This document shows, one piece after another, positions 32,139-43,998 of a stretch of 64,000 nt of DNA. The notes beneath the pieces are model-generated. The model was given only the letters and a program-made list of their open reading frames with translations. It did not search any database and was not told where the DNA came from. This stretch comes from Chondrosia reniformis (lineage: Eukaryota; Porifera; Demospongiae; Chondrillida; Chondrillidae), in the NCBI GenBank assembly GCA_947172415.1, contig OX359193.1, positions 2,536,501 to 2,600,500 of the forward strand, in the 5' to 3' direction. A program made the position numbers and the translations under genes. Each line of letters opens with the position of its first letter. Within the stretch, counting starts at the first letter, position 1.

Positions 32139-32715
32139 GTGGATAATCTGAAGCAGTCAACAAACATCATGGAGAGAATTGAAGACCCCAACGCAGCAGA
32201 AACCGATATCGTCATCGAGAAGAGCGACAACAACGTCTACGAGGAGCTACAAGACTACCTAGCGAAAGGAAATCTCCTGGACAACATTCTGTTCGCCTAT
32301 CAGACAAGCCACCAGGATTTGACAAAGTGTACTCCATTTCTCTTGATGTATGGACGGGAAGCTCGCCTTCCAATTGATGTCACTCGAGTGCAGGAGAATC
32401 CTGATGACTCCCTACATTGTTGCTGAGGACCTTGGGAAAGGTTGCTACTGCCTTGAAGATGCAAATGGTAAGTTGTTGAAAACTGCCATCAATTGTCACC
32501 GCCTGAAGAAGTGGTTTGAGCCAGATGCAGGCAGGCTAGTCTGCAAGAGTATTGATGGAGATCCTGATTCTGCCCATGATGGAGATGCTTGCAAAGAATA
32601 TGTCCACGACAGTGAAACCATTGATGTAGATGCCCATGACGAAGATGCTATTGATGTAGATGCCTGCAACGGAGGTGATCTCTGGAAGAGAATCAGAGAT
32701 GTGTCCCTCTGTTAA
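32139..32715 (+). pseudogene. Retroviral-type integrase, C-terminal part
   Basis: The end of the catalytic core is visible as TPFLLMYGREARLPIDVT (about 32330-32380), preceded by ILFAYQTSHQD. After a frame change comes the GPY/F-like module (TPYIVAEDLGKGCYCLEDAN, about 32407) and HRLKKW. An unusual Asp/His-rich tail with repeated DVDA/DAHDEDA units follows (about 32550-32690). The catalytic Asp residues are not present. It reads into the Ulp1-like frame. Confidence 0.6.
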
Positions 32716-33236
32716 GTGGACAAGAAGGAGTTGCTCACTGGACAGTGGCTGAATGATAATGTGATTCATGCATCCCAGCTTCTGTTTAAGCAAAGGAAAG
32801 TTGACTCCTTGCAGAATCCTCTTTTTGCCCAGACACTGAGTTTCGTGCCAGTTAGAGATGACTTTGTACAGATCCTGCACTCTGAATCCCACTGGGTGAC
32901 AGTGAGCACTATTGGGACTCAATATCCCACTGTTCATATGTATAACAGTATGTAAACTTCATTGCCAGCATCCACAAAGGTACAGATCTCTGCACTCCTG
33001 CAAACCAAAGGGTATAACAATTGAATTTGCAAATGTTCAGAAGCAGCCAAATGGCGGTGTTTTTGCAATACCTTTTACAACTGCACAATTCCATGGTCAG
33101 GTGCCAGAAGAGGAGTTTTTTGATGTCACGCAATTGAGACAGCACCTTGCAGACTGCTTTGACAAAGAACACATGCAGCCATTTCCAGCTAGAAGAAGGA
33201 AGTGCCACCAAAAGAAGACAAAAAATGTAAGCCATT
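32716..33236 (+). pseudogene. Ulp1-type (C48) protease, catalytically dead
   Basis: C48 proteases cleave SUMO-like modifiers through a His-Asp-Cys triad. LLTGQWLNDNVIHASQLLF and LQNPLF match the start. SHWVTVS (about 32885) supplies the His, but VHMYNS (about 32930) has Asn where Asp is usual, and the frame stops there. After a frame change, ANVQKQPNGGVFAI (about 33030-33070) lacks the residues around the catalytic Cys (normally N-x-x-DCG). The tail RQHLADCFDKEHMQPFP is typical of TE-borne copies. It is therefore unlikely to cleave. Confidence 0.7.
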
Positions 33237-33356
33237 GACAGACAGTGATTCATGCTGTTCATTTGAAGTGGCATTGTTGTCTTCGTAAACTTGTTTAATT
33301 TTATTTTTCCTTGTATTCTTTCTAGCATCTTATGACTCTCATTACAACTTATTTTG

Positions 33357-33419
33357 TATGGGGTATAAAATAGACTAGGAAATATTGCATGGGGTATAAA
33401 AATAGACTAGGAAATATTG
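33357..33419 (+). repeat. Tandem duplication of about 31 bp
   Basis: TGGGGTATAAAATAGACTAG followed by GAAATATTGCA occurs twice with one added A. Just downstream, TTTCCTAGG words are repeated. Confidence 0.7.
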
Positions 33420-33599
33420 CACCCAGGATGCAACAATTCCTTACTTTATATAGGGGTTCCAAATTTCCTAGGGGAGTCCAAATTTCCTAGGAAATTTGGT
33501 ATGGGGGTGCCATATTTCCTGGGGTGCCAAATAGTATGGATTGGTCCAGTGGGTGCTTGTGGCATGGTACATGGTTTCAATCAGTCAAAATGTACCACC

Positions 33600-34870
33600 A
33601 ATCGCTGTCTGGATCTGGAACCATTGATCCGTTTTATACGGTAGGTGACCTCAGAGATTTTCTTGATCACTTGATAGGGTTTCAAACCAGGGGTGATGCA
33701 GCTTCCAGGACTGCCCTCGCGGTTCTACTAGTGAGAACAGGAAGACATGGTCTCCAACACTGTAGGGTTCTCCATGAATCTTCCTATTATACAAGTACTT
33801 CAGCCGGTCCTGCTTCGCACTCATAGTGGTCCTGACACGTTGAAAAGCATCCTCCAGGATACACAATTAACGAGCTATATAGTCGTTGGTTGATATGGGT
33901 TGTTCATTCTGGGTCTGATATCCCAGGTCAATAGGTAGGCAGGTTTGTCAGCCAAACATTAAAAGAAGGGACAATAACCATTGGTAGGGTGTATGCTTGT
34001 GTTGTACGCCATACAGATAGCTCTGAGATGATAATCCCAAGTTGAGTGGAGATCCCTGACTACAGTGGATAGCATGTTTAGCAATGTCCTATTGAACTGT
34101 TCCACTAGAACATTGCTCTGAGGGTGCCCTGGTGTAGTGCAAGTCTTCTGCACCTGCAACAAACGGCAGATTTCCTGCATGACCTCGGATTCAAATTGCC
34201 GGTCCTGATCTGAATGGAGTTTTTCAGGGAAGGAGAATCGATAGAACATTTCCTTAGTAAAACGTTCTGCGACTGGCTTAGCTTCTTGATTCGGAATAGG
34301 CCAGGCCTCCATCCATCTGGTGAAATAATCTGTAGCAACTAGAATATAACTGTTACCATTCTCAGTACGGGGTAGGGGTCCTAGGATGTCCACTGTTACC
34401 ATCTGCATCGGATAACCAGTGGTAATTGCCTGAAGTGGTCCTCTCCTTCTGGTACCGGTAGTCTTCCTCCTTTGGCACTCCATGCATGTAAAGTGGAGAA
34501 CCTCTTAATGTCATTATAGTGCACAGGCCAGTAAAATCATTCCTTAGCTTCTGGAGGGTCTTGTCAGTTCCAAGATGGCACCCAGATGGACCTGCATGCA
34601 GCCTCCTTATGATGTCCTGCTGCAATACCTGTGGTGCGACCAGTTGTAGGATGGGGCTGGAGTCTGAAGAGCTCTCGTATCGTCTATAGGGTACGCCTTC
34701 CTGAAGTTCCAGTTGGTCTCAAAGCTGGTGGAGTCTCTGTATCTTTGGTCCTTCTCCCCTTACAGACTGGTCCTCTGGCCTCTGACCTCCTCTCTCCTTC
34801 GTCCGAAGGATGGGTCTCACCATGCTATCCATGAGCTGGGCCAACCTGAGTTCCTCAGGGGTGACTCCCA
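33600..34870 (-). pseudogene. Gypsy integrase (zinc finger, DDE core, C-terminal module)
   Basis: Inserts retroelement cDNA into the genome. From the N-terminal end: TPEELRLAQLMDSMV (about 34860), HAGPSGCHLGTDKTLQKLRN (HH part of the HHCC finger, about 34590), MECQRRKT (CC part), then the core. In the open frame 34483-33959 the catalytic residues sit at D32 (VDILGP), D92 (HSDQDRQF) and E128 (LVEQFNRTL), with the D-35-E spacing intact. The C-terminal part (33866-33651, other frame) contains YNRKIHGEPYSVGDHVFLFS and ends VVHFD near 33590. Three or more frame changes. The core itself is undamaged, so the element is not among the oldest. Confidence 0.8.
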
Positions 34871-34886
34871 CACTAGCCTGCACGTT

Positions 34887-34925
34887 GATTATTATCATTA
34901 TTATCATTATCAAATCATTATTATA
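34887..34925. repeat. ATT/ATC microsatellite
   Basis: ATTATTATCATTATTATC-type run at the truncated 5' edge of the gypsy element. Confidence 0.8.
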
Positions 34926-35031
34926 CTGGTGACTCCACTTAGCCAAATGGCTACTTTCCAGGGAGCCCAGTGGAGTAACAAACGAATAGTACATTGTAAT
35001 ATGATAAAGAGTAAGATAAGTTAATTAAAAC

Positions 35032-37303
35032 AAACAAGGAGTTCGAGTTTAAAAAACTCGTGGGGCGCCAGGCGCCCGTAAGTAAACTCGAACTACTTGG
35101 CTGCTTCTCATAGATATCCGGTTAACCGATTTCCGATCGACTCTTGTTGGCTGTCAATTTTTCAAGGCCATATCTCGTAGAAAACGTTTTTATGCAAGCT
35201 TTACGTTACATAGTATTAGTAAGGGTGGTTTTTAAGTCCATTTCGTTCGTTCACTGTTCTACGCTAAGGAAGAGAAAGCTAATTTTAAGCTAGAAAACGA
35301 AAGCTAGCCGAACGTCCGCCATTTTTTGACAGATGTATATATATACAGTGCAAGTTACAATATACTAAGGTAATCTAATATAATCTATATAATATAAATA
35401 AATAAATAAATAAATAATATAATATAATTAATTAATTCATATGGCTCCAAGAAAGAACCTAAAAACAAAATGGGCATATCATCATAAAGTTTAGGATATA
35501 AAACTCATTTTAAATTAAGGGATTTTTGATTTAGGCCTCCGTTTGTTAGAAAACAGAGGACAAAGTCTGTATATAAAAGGCCATAGGACTATAGAAAACA
35601 TATGGGAAATTTATATTGAAACAATGTGTTATATTAATAAAAATTATCAATTTGTCATATAACTGTGAAATCAACATATATCATGGTACATGTGTATAAG
35701 AAATGTCTGGCGAAGTTTTGCTTAATTAAATGAGCAAAATAATCAAGATATAATGAAGAATTTAAAGTTACGATTGCGCAAGCTGGTGATGTATTGTGAT
35801 GTTCTTCTATTGCGTCACCAACACCTTCGTATGTCGCTCGGTACACACATTTTGAGAATCTTGTGACGTTGCAAAAACGTCACCGCCTCGTTGCTAAAGA
35901 AGATCATCCTTTCGAGAATGGCTATGACAAGTCGACGCTCTCCTACGAGAAGGAGCTACCGAATAAGAGAGTTGTAGCGAAGGTTAGATAAAGCGTATTT
36001 GTATACGTTCATGCTAAGTTTAAGCCAAAAGTGTTGCTATATATATTGATGTAAAGAAATAAAAGAAATTCGTTTAGACGACCATAGTAAAACTGTGGTA
36101 CTTTAAGCTCCGTCATCTCTTCTTATGTTTTCTATTACTTATCCATGTGTGTACGTGTGCAGGAGTGTAATTGGATACGTAGGGGTGGATTTGGATAAAT
36201 ATGCGTGCGTGCAAGCTCATGAGTTGAGTTGAGATGAGTTGAGATAATGAGTTTCACTATAATGAGATTCCACTCTATATATACAGTGCAAGTAAATTCA
36301 TGTACACATTCATATATATATATATATTAATTGTCCATGTGTAGGAATAAGGAGTGCTATATTAAGCATGTTTAAATACAATCAAGTACTACACAGTGCA
36401 AGTTACAAAAATTTACATGGATGCAAGTGACTCCCAAGATAATCACACTGAGGTATATAATATAATACGGATGCAAATGACTCCCAAAATAATCACAATC
36501 AGGTATATTAAACGCTACAAGACTTTAGCCACACTGAAATTCTCAACTGCTGCATACAGAGTAGTAGTCTCTACAGATCATATAAGGTTAAACGCATGGC
36601 CTTCCAATTACCTTTTCACACCTTAGTATAGACTGAAGATGATGCATCTGCATGCCATTATCAGCAAAAATTCCAGTCTCAGGCAGGGGGTCTCAGCCAA
36701 TAATCACCGCAGATTTGACTTGCCTTGAGTGTGAGCTAGGAGTACCGTTGGTTGCTTGCATGCATTCACATAAACAACAGGGTGAGAGACAATTTGGTAA
36801 CTTGCACACAAGGGACATAAAGGCTGGGGCCTTAAATTTATTTCATGAACAATGTCCCTTGTGTGCAAGTTACCAAATTGTCTCTCACCCTGTTGTTTAT
36901 GTGAATGCATGCAAGCAACCAACGGTACTCCTAGCTCACACTCAAGGCAAGTCAAATCTGCGGTGATTATTGGCTGAGACCCCCTGCCTGAGACTGGAAT
37001 TTTTGCTGATAATGGCATGCAGATGCATCATCTTCAGTCTATACTAAGGTGTGAAAAAGTAATTGGAAGGCCATGCGTTTAACCTTATATGATCTGTAGA
37101 GACTACTACTCTGTATGCAGCAGTTGAGAATTTCAGTGTGGCTAAAGTCTTGTAGCGTTTAATATACCTGATTGTGATTATTTTGGGAGTCATTTGCATC
37201 CGTATTATATTATATACCTCAGTGTGATTATCTTGGGAGTCACTTGCATCCATGTAAATTTTTGTAACTTGCACTGTGTAGTACTTGATTGTATTTAAAC
37301 ATG

Positions 37304-37334
<31 letters not shown>

Positions 37335-37405
37335 AGACTACGAACAGGAAGCCATACGTTAACATAATTTCTGAAAACAATATAGGGGCGCCTGTGGCGC
37401 CCCAA
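35032..37405 (+). mobile_element. Composite hairpin/palindrome element (D-G-C-E), full copy
   Basis: A 2.37-kb unit in four blocks. D (35032-35335) opens with a hairpin: stem AGTTCGAGTTTA, inner stem GGGCGCC around a single A. G (35345-36180) is the 800-bp repeat also at 3531. C (about 36365-37305) is the giant palindrome. E (37331-37405) closes with the hairpin GGGGCGCC-TGT-GGCGCCCC. A copy at 55362-55756 has D joined straight to E, so D and E are the ends of one element and G-C its interior. There is no protein-coding capacity. G+C-rich hairpins at both ends are unlike standard terminal inverted repeats. Confidence 0.7.
36365..37305. repeat. Near-perfect giant palindrome, family C, copy 2
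   Basis: The centre is at 36835: open frames 36396-36626 (plus) and 37044-37274 (minus) are equidistant and encode 76 residues differing at one position, and 36652-36966/36704-37018 behave likewise. Arms are about 450 bp each. Such low divergence between arms suggests recent formation or gene conversion between the arms. Confidence 0.9.
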
Positions 37406-37725
37406 AAAGAGAAAGGGAATGATAATCATGGGTGACTTTGGAATACATTCATAGTACAGTAGAACTTCTGAATAAAGGACAAGCTGGGCGCAAGAATTTT
37501 GTCCTCTATAGAGAGATTGTCTTCTCTCAGAGTTTTTTAAACTAGACTTAATTGATCAAAATATGATAAAAGAAATCAAGCAAAAACATCATAAGGCTAA
37601 GAGTGCATCCATATACGTTTATTCAGCATTACATTCTTATTACACAGCCTAGAGAGAAACTGTATACGTACTAACAGTGTATCAGTTATTTACTAGTGAA
37701 AAAGTCATGAATGGAGGTCTGTTTT
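37406..37725. other. Non-coding; possible MITE end
   Basis: CAGTAGAACTTCTGAATAAA at 37455 looks like a pogo-type terminus with GTCCTCTATAGAGAG-type sequence after it. No partner end was found. No gene. Confidence 0.35.
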
Positions 37726-37930
37726 GTAGCTATAGCTTGGAGGTCCTGCAGCACTTCATCTTTTTGCATCCTCTGAGAGTCCCATCATCAATATAGAAAA
37801 TCCAGAATTCTGACTGCTTACTCAACACAAGAGGGTGGATGTTTAAGTGAAACCCAAAGGGTCCCATTGTTGTACCCCTCTGATGAATGGATGACTTGTC
37901 TCCTGCAGAACAGGTGGGATGGCTTGACAA
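37726..37930 (-). pseudogene. YLDDG-family reverse-transcriptase palm fragment
   Basis: Minus-strand HQRGTTMGPFGFHLNIHPLV then FYIDDGTLRG corresponds to IQQGDPLGPLLF...FYLDDGT of the copy at 20573-20690. It is about 65 codons of the palm alone, with substitutions in the QGDPLGP turn. Confidence 0.68.
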
Positions 37931-38335
37931 TTTCTAGCTATAGTATTAACTCAATTGTAGTATTAATTATTGTATATATATAGCGGTGACCTCCTGCATA
38001 GAAGATAAGCTATGGTGCAGATTGATTGATTGATTGATTGATACTGAGAAGTTGAAAAGCCATATATATAACCACACAGACCAAGGGAATACAAGGGAAG
38101 ACGTTCTATTAGGAAGCCCATGAAGAAGCCGTGTGAAAGACTGTACTTTATAAATGAATTCATTTCATTAAATCATAAGTCTGTGGTTACTTTAAGGATA
38201 ACCTACGAAAGACGAATAGAAAGACGTCTCTCAGTATAGCGTGGGTACTATATAAATATACGTGAAACTTCGAGATAATGATAGCTACTCAATGAAGAGT
38301 GTTCCATTAATTGCTGTTGGAAAGCTCGATTTAGA
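37931..38335. other. Non-coding; small microsatellite
   Basis: (ATTG)n at about 38021-38042. It otherwise lies upstream of the CACTA gene and may contain its end and promoter. No terminal inverted repeat identified. Confidence 0.35.
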
Positions 38336-40704
38336 ATGGAGCCATTTGACATGTTAGAGTGCGTTTTCGATGGTAATGAGAGCTCAAGCGATGAAAGTGA
38401 CTTCCTGCTACTGTCTACAAATGAATTACAAGAAGAAATTGAATCATAGGATGATGAAATAATAATGGATAGTACAAATTTCAATGCAGTCAACACTCAG
38501 GATGGGAGTAACCTCGCAGATACAGTTCTTGAAATACCTATAGTAAGTATATAAAAAATACATGTGCTACTGGATTATACACAATCTGAGATACACATGT
38601 AGCCTCGAATTTGAAGTTAAAGCTCAGTTTAAGCACACTGAACATCTTGCTAGCTATATTTTGGGAATATATATACAGTGCAAGTTACAATATACACTAG
38701 CAATCTAAGTTAAGTTTTATTATAATCAACTTGAAAGTATCAGTATATATAATAGTGTGACACAGACTGAGGGTAGTCAAGCCTGCTATGTATATGGCTA
38801 GGGCAGTTGTTGTGACAGATTGATAGTGCTGGGTAGCCTATATATAATGGCTGTATTGCCATGTGGGCAACTTTATCAATAAATTGCATAGTTAGATATT
38901 CATACACACGGTATACTGGAATTTTATGTATATTAAGGTCCATGCTTTATGTCATTCTCTAATTGTGCATGTAGTCTACAAATATACAACAAACTGAACA
39001 TCCTGCTAATTCTCAAGACCCTGTAGAGGCTGGATGGGAATTCCATTCATCCGAATCAATTGACTCTACTCAGGAGGGGAATAGTGCCCAGCCACAGGCC
39101 ATGAAGGCAGTTATAATGCAATTTTTAACCTTAATAGTAACTTGGGCATCCCGATTTGGCCTTAGTGACAGATCTATTTCTGAGTTATTTAAGATTTTGA
39201 AGGAATCCTCACTGCATATTATTTCAGAATCAACCCTGCCACCATCAACTAATCTATCTTTCCAGATACCCCTTACAATGAAAAAGGCCCTGGCAATGAT
39301 TAGCCCCTTTGAACAACCCACAATTTTTGAGATGCCAACTTGTCCAGGCTGTCTTTCAGTTTACAATATACCTTTGACAGAGTTACCAATCAATTGCAGC
39401 CATGTTGCTGCCCCATTGTATGTACAGGCATCACGGCGAGTTGAGTGTGGGTCAGCTCTTTTGACTCAAGCTTTAGCTAGTCATAATTATCCTAAAATGG
39501 TATATCCATAGATTCCATTAAAGGATTCCCTAAATAATATTATGTTGCGACCAGGTATGCTTGATAGCTGTAGGAATATTCCTGGATCCACTGAAGGCAG
39601 TTCATCAATGCTATGTGATATTTATGATGGTAAGATGTGGAAGAAGTTTCTTAATGTTGAAGGCAAACCTTTTTGTCCAGTACAAGAGCTGAATCTTGCA
39701 CTTCAGCTAAATGTAGATGGGTTTAAACCATTTACTCACACCCTGTATTCAGTTGGAGGGATATGCCTGACAATTCTTAATCTAGAAGTGTCAGGTATCA
39801 AGTGGAAAACACCATCCTAGTTGGAATAATGCCAGGTCACCGTGAGCCAAGTCTTCACAAGAATTCTTTTCTTGCACCACTAGTCCGAGGTTTACTTAAT
39901 TTATGGATTGGCCATTCAATAGACATTGTGAACAAGCAAGGCAACAGTATTTCATTAACTGTACGTGTGGCCCTCATTTATGTGGTGTGTGACATACCTG
40001 CTTTAAGTAAGATTGCTCGATTACTTAGCCATTATACACTTAAAGGCTGTTCAAGGTGCCTTAAGGAGTTTCCAACTGAGGTGTTTGGGCAAAATCCAAA
40101 TTACAGCAGGTTTGATAGGGTGAGCTGGCCTAAGCGTAGCAATGAGTCTCACCGTGCTCTTGCCAGAGACTATCTAACAAAAACCAATCGGCCTTAACAG
40201 AAGCAATATGAATCTGAACATGGCTTGCAATATTCAGAACTACTTGTTCTATCATACTTTAACATCATACAAAGCTGTAATGTTGACCCAATGCATAATC
40301 TTTTCGAAGGCAGTTTTAAGCATTTTGTATAACTATTAATGGATAATGAAATAGTGACACCTGCTCTAACAACTGAAGTTGAAAATAAAGTAGCTTTAAT
40401 TACTTCATCAAGAAATGTAGGGCGCCTCCCTCACAACATTTTAGCAGGATTTTTAGGTTTAACGGCAGATCAATGGAGAAATTGGACAGTGGTATTTTCA
40501 GAAATGGCCATAAAAGGAATAACCGCTGAACCTTACTTTTCTTGCTGGTCTAATTTTTCCAAGGCATGCCAGATACTGTGTATTCGTGCAATATCAACGC
40601 AGCACCTGGCTGAAGCTGATCAATTATTGAACCGGTATTGTGAAGGAATTGAAAGTCTCTTTGGATCAACAGCTTGTACCATCAATATGCACAAACATCT
40701 TAAA

Positions 40705-40719
40705 TAATGTGTGGAGCAA
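40705..40719. repeat. Target-site duplication of the inserted retroelement, left
   Basis: TAATGTGTGGAGCAA matches TAAGGTATGGAGCAA at 43999-44013 at 13 of 15 positions. Removing the intervening 3.28 kb and one copy restores the expected tnp2 order of blocks. Confidence 0.82.
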
Positions 40720-43700
40720 GTCGTGAGCTGACAAGAGAATGGTTCAACTCTCAAATGGAGCAGGGTGCTCAGCCATTCATGTGGCATCCTGTGGCTAAAT
40801 CAGCCTCCCTGCCAGCATGGGCTAACCTCCCATTTGGTAGTTTCACTGGGTTACATTACACTCTGAGAATATTGATTTTCAAGACAGCCTGTGGCCTAGG
40901 TGCACCAGTGGTGAAGAAAACCCTGGGTCAACCAGAATAGTTGATTCCACTGGTACCTCACAGGTAGATGTACCTGAATGTAATAGCCCTTCTTTGGTCT
41001 CCGTGTCAGGCAGCCAAGCTCCTGGACCGAGGAAATGGCTAGGGCACTAATTGATTGCTATGAGCGATCTGAACCCCAAAGAGGTCACTATCTGAAGCGT
41101 TTAGAGCGGGAATGGCTTTGTAAATACCCAAATTTGCCTCAGACCAGTCAAACCCTTGCCTGTCAAGCCAAAATGAACTTGGCAGGAGACGGAGTACTGC
41201 AAGTAACTGATAGCCCAGATTTAGATTTGGTTAATGATGCACGGATAGGCGCCTCTAGAAGGAGAAGGGTCCAAGAGGTGATTTTGAACCTTCAGAGGGA
41301 TAATATCCTCATGGAACTTTACCGAGAAAGTAAGCCCATGGAAAAGGCGTATGCGAAGCAGTTGTACCAGGCTTGGACTGCTGCAATACCAAACCATAAA
41401 ACCACAAAAGTAGCGCTAACTGCAAGGGTTGGTAGAATCCGAAGAGGTCAAGTTCTCTCGAGTTCTAGGACAAGTAGCAATGATCAATTGATGCTACTTT
41501 TAGGCAAAGCAAAAGATGCCTGTCTCCAAAAGAAACATGGAGATTTCTCTGATAGAAAACCCTGTGGTGTGGTGCGGTTCAACCATGTTTATACGGCACT
41601 GCTTCAGGAGGTCAATAATTGGGTGGAGAAAGAGTGGCAGGAAGGCCCTAGGTCGGCCTGGCTCCTGAACTGCCTGGTCTACTCTGTTGCTATGGCTGTG
41701 AGGGGAAAACAACCTATAAATCGCAGCCATGCAACCAGGGAAGGAAATGGGACAATCAGAAGGTTAGTAAGAAACCGAAGGTCACATAAGTGATAGGAAG
41801 GCCAAGGGCCTTAGGTTTAGAAGACTGCTTGCCTGGTTGGATGTGGAAATAGCGCATCAACAGAATAATCCTATGACCAAATGCCAGAAAGCACTCTAAA
41901 GAAAGCTTAGGAGGGGCTTCCATTCATTAAACCTGAATGTGCTTATCAGAGCTCGGGAACAGACACTGGGGAAACTCAGGGTCTGGACTCTACAAGAGCG
42001 AAGATCCGCTGAATGCAGGTAATTCCAGGAGCAAAACCACTTGTGGAATACCAAAGGAAGTTCCGGGTGAATGTCAATGTTCCAACCCCCAATGAAGCCC
42101 CCTCAATGGCGGTAGTAAGAGACGTTTGGACAAAGATTGTAGATGCTGTTAGTAAGATCAACAAAGACGACCCAGGGGTGAAAGAATGGCTAAAGGAAAC
42201 CAAAAGAGGGTGGGTAGAACCTCCTCTGAAGGTCCCGATAACATTGATGACACCAAACTGAGGAAAGCCTTGAAAAAGGCAAAAAGCTGGTCTGGCCCTG
42301 GGCCAGATGCCATCCACACTTTTTGGTGGAAAGCACTCCCCCTGCACAGTCTGCCTTAGCAGATGTACAATGGAGGGTGGTGAGCCGAGATCTGTCAGTC
42401 CCAGACTGGTGTACAAGGGGTTGTACTCTACTCATCCCCAACAAGGGTGACCCGAAAAGTGCGGCCAACTACCGACCTATTGCGTGCCTCAAGACAATTT
42501 ACAAAGCAGTCACAGCATACATGGCATCAGAACTACTCACTTATACCTACAGTAATGATCTTTTACCTATGGTCCAACGGGTCACGAGAAAAGGGAGGTG
42601 GGGCTGCGTGGACTGTCTACTGCTGGATCAAACAATTGGACTAGATGCCAAAATTACTGGCAAGCCACTAGTGTGGCATGGATCGATTTTGAGAAGGCGT
42701 ATGACAGAGTCCTTCACAAGTGGGTGATGAAGGTGCTAAAAACATCAAGTGCCCAGGTTGGATCCGGAGGTCAATCACACTCACAGCTGTTGTGGTTAAA
42801 CAGCAAAAATGTCTGGAAGTGCTCAAAGCAGAGGAGAACGGTCTTAGAAGAAGCCAGATTGACACTGGAAAGCCACTGTATAAAACACTAGAACCAGAAA
42901 TGTGGATCCCTCACAAAAGAGTGTAGGAGAATGGAGGAGAGTGGCACGTGAGCTCCAGGAGGCTCAGACTGAAAGGTTAAAAAGTAACCAAGCCGAGAAG
43001 TCTCACTAGGGCTCATTCCACAGACAGGTCACAAATACGGAGTCTTATGAGTGGCTTTCTGTGGGGAGACTCAGACCTCAAACTGAGGCTCTGATTCTCG
43101 CAGCCCAAGTTGATGTGCTGCACACTAGGTGGTACCGAAACAGGAATCTGAGAAATTATAGCCTCCCAATGCGCATAGAATGTGGCAAGGCTATGTAAAA
43201 AGTCAAACACAAACTAAACATGTGTGAGCCCAAGGGATTTTCTCTCTACAAAGAAAGATAAGACCGGGCAATATTGATAGTGTTGTGGAGATTGTTAAAA
43301 GAATATGGATTCAAGCAGGAAGAGCCCTGGTACAAACTAGAAGCTAAACCAGTCTATGAGAACAAGTCTGTCAAAATCTTGTGGGATCCTAGTATTCCTA
43401 CAAATGAAGAAAGGACAGAAAGAAGGCCAAACGTAGTGGTTTAGGATCAGCTATGTAAGTCCATCTTCATTATTGAGATGTCAGTTCCTACTGACAGCAA
43501 TCTTAATGGAAGATGGCAAGAGAAGTTCCAAAAGTACCAGAAGCTGGCGGCTGAGATGAGGAAACAATTAAGGGGCTACCGAATTAAGGTAGTCCCGATA
43601 ATAATTGGTGCTTTGGGGACTGTGGATACGCTCCCAGAAGCACTGAGGAGCATTCCAAAGCTGTCAAAAGGTGCAGTAGAAGTAATAAGAGCCATGCAGA

Positions 43701-43998
43701 GATCTGTTCTCTGTTCGGCTGTAAGGATATCGTGGAGGCATCATATCTGTTGCGGGATTGGGGCCTGGGCAATAAGTAGTCCTGTCCCAGTCCTTGCCTG
43801 TCGACCTCTAGAAAGCAGTGGGATACTCCGTCCTATTATGATGGTCAACATTGACCCCACGTGCACCTGTCTGCTGCTGCTGGAAGTAGGCAAAGCCGAG
43901 GCTTCTGGCTATAAACCCAAAGAAGTGAAAACATGACTGACTGAGGGCTGTCCAAGCCAGATATAATAACAAGGTTTTCCATAAAGGCTTTTTGTTTG
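40720..43998 (+). mobile_element. R2-type non-LTR retroelement inserted in the CACTA gene
   Basis: A 3.28-kb plus-strand element between a 15-bp target duplication. It has no LTRs and no 3' poly(A), which is common in R2-type elements. It appears close to full length: a 5' region, a long Pol N-terminal frame, RT core and C-terminal region are all present, though broken by frame changes. Confidence 0.78.
41035..43936 (+). pseudogene. R2-type Pol relic (third RT family)
   Basis: The N-terminal frame 41035-41793 (252 codons) is basic, with ARIGASRRRRVQEVILNLQR. The RT core follows in pieces: WCTRGCTLLIPNKGDPKSAA then NYRPIACLKTIYKAVTAYMA (about 42408-42520), the GCVDCLLLDQTI block (about 42602), VAWIDFEKAYDRVLHKWV (catalytic Asp, about 42672). 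The palm xADD is not recognisable. The C-terminal part (43478-43936) reads FIIEMSVPTDSNL then KVVPIIIGALGTVDTLPEAL, the endonuclease-associated end of this family. Stops and frame changes throughout. Confidence 0.72.

Larger units (their letters stand above)
31845..33540 (+). mobile_element. Integrase/Ulp1 element inserted in the gypsy element
   Basis: Plus-strand coding sequence with an integrase C-terminus and a Ulp1-type protease interrupts the minus-strand gypsy element. The edges carry loosely inverted GGTATCCCC (about 31842) and GGGGTGCC (about 33528) motifs and repeated TTTCCTAGG words. The terminal inverted repeats are poor and exact edges uncertain. An integrase linked to Ulp1 recalls Ginger-type DNA transposons or KRBA2-like gypsy relatives; I cannot choose. 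Confidence 0.5.
31563..34890 (-). mobile_element. Ty3/gypsy retroelement, 3' half, interrupted
   Basis: Minus-strand element in two parts. Part one (34890-33540) holds integrase. Part two (about 31840-31563) carries a C-terminal RYPQQNCKPPDKFDDFIS-like end just before the polypurine tract. The roughly 1.7 kb between (31845-33540) is a separate plus-strand element. Protease, RT and RNase H are absent; the element is truncated at an ATT-rich microsatellite at 34887-34925. Confidence 0.68.

Noticed and set aside
36396-37274. Pairs of similar 76-104-residue open frames on opposite strands (also 5794-6383)
   Set aside because: They are mirror images produced by the palindromes; no known domain, and nothing suggests translation.
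35032-37405. Composite element as a Helitron
   Set aside because: The 3' hairpin is suggestive, but there is no CTRR after it, no clear A/T insertion site, and the left end also has a hairpin. A Helentron-like relative is not excluded.
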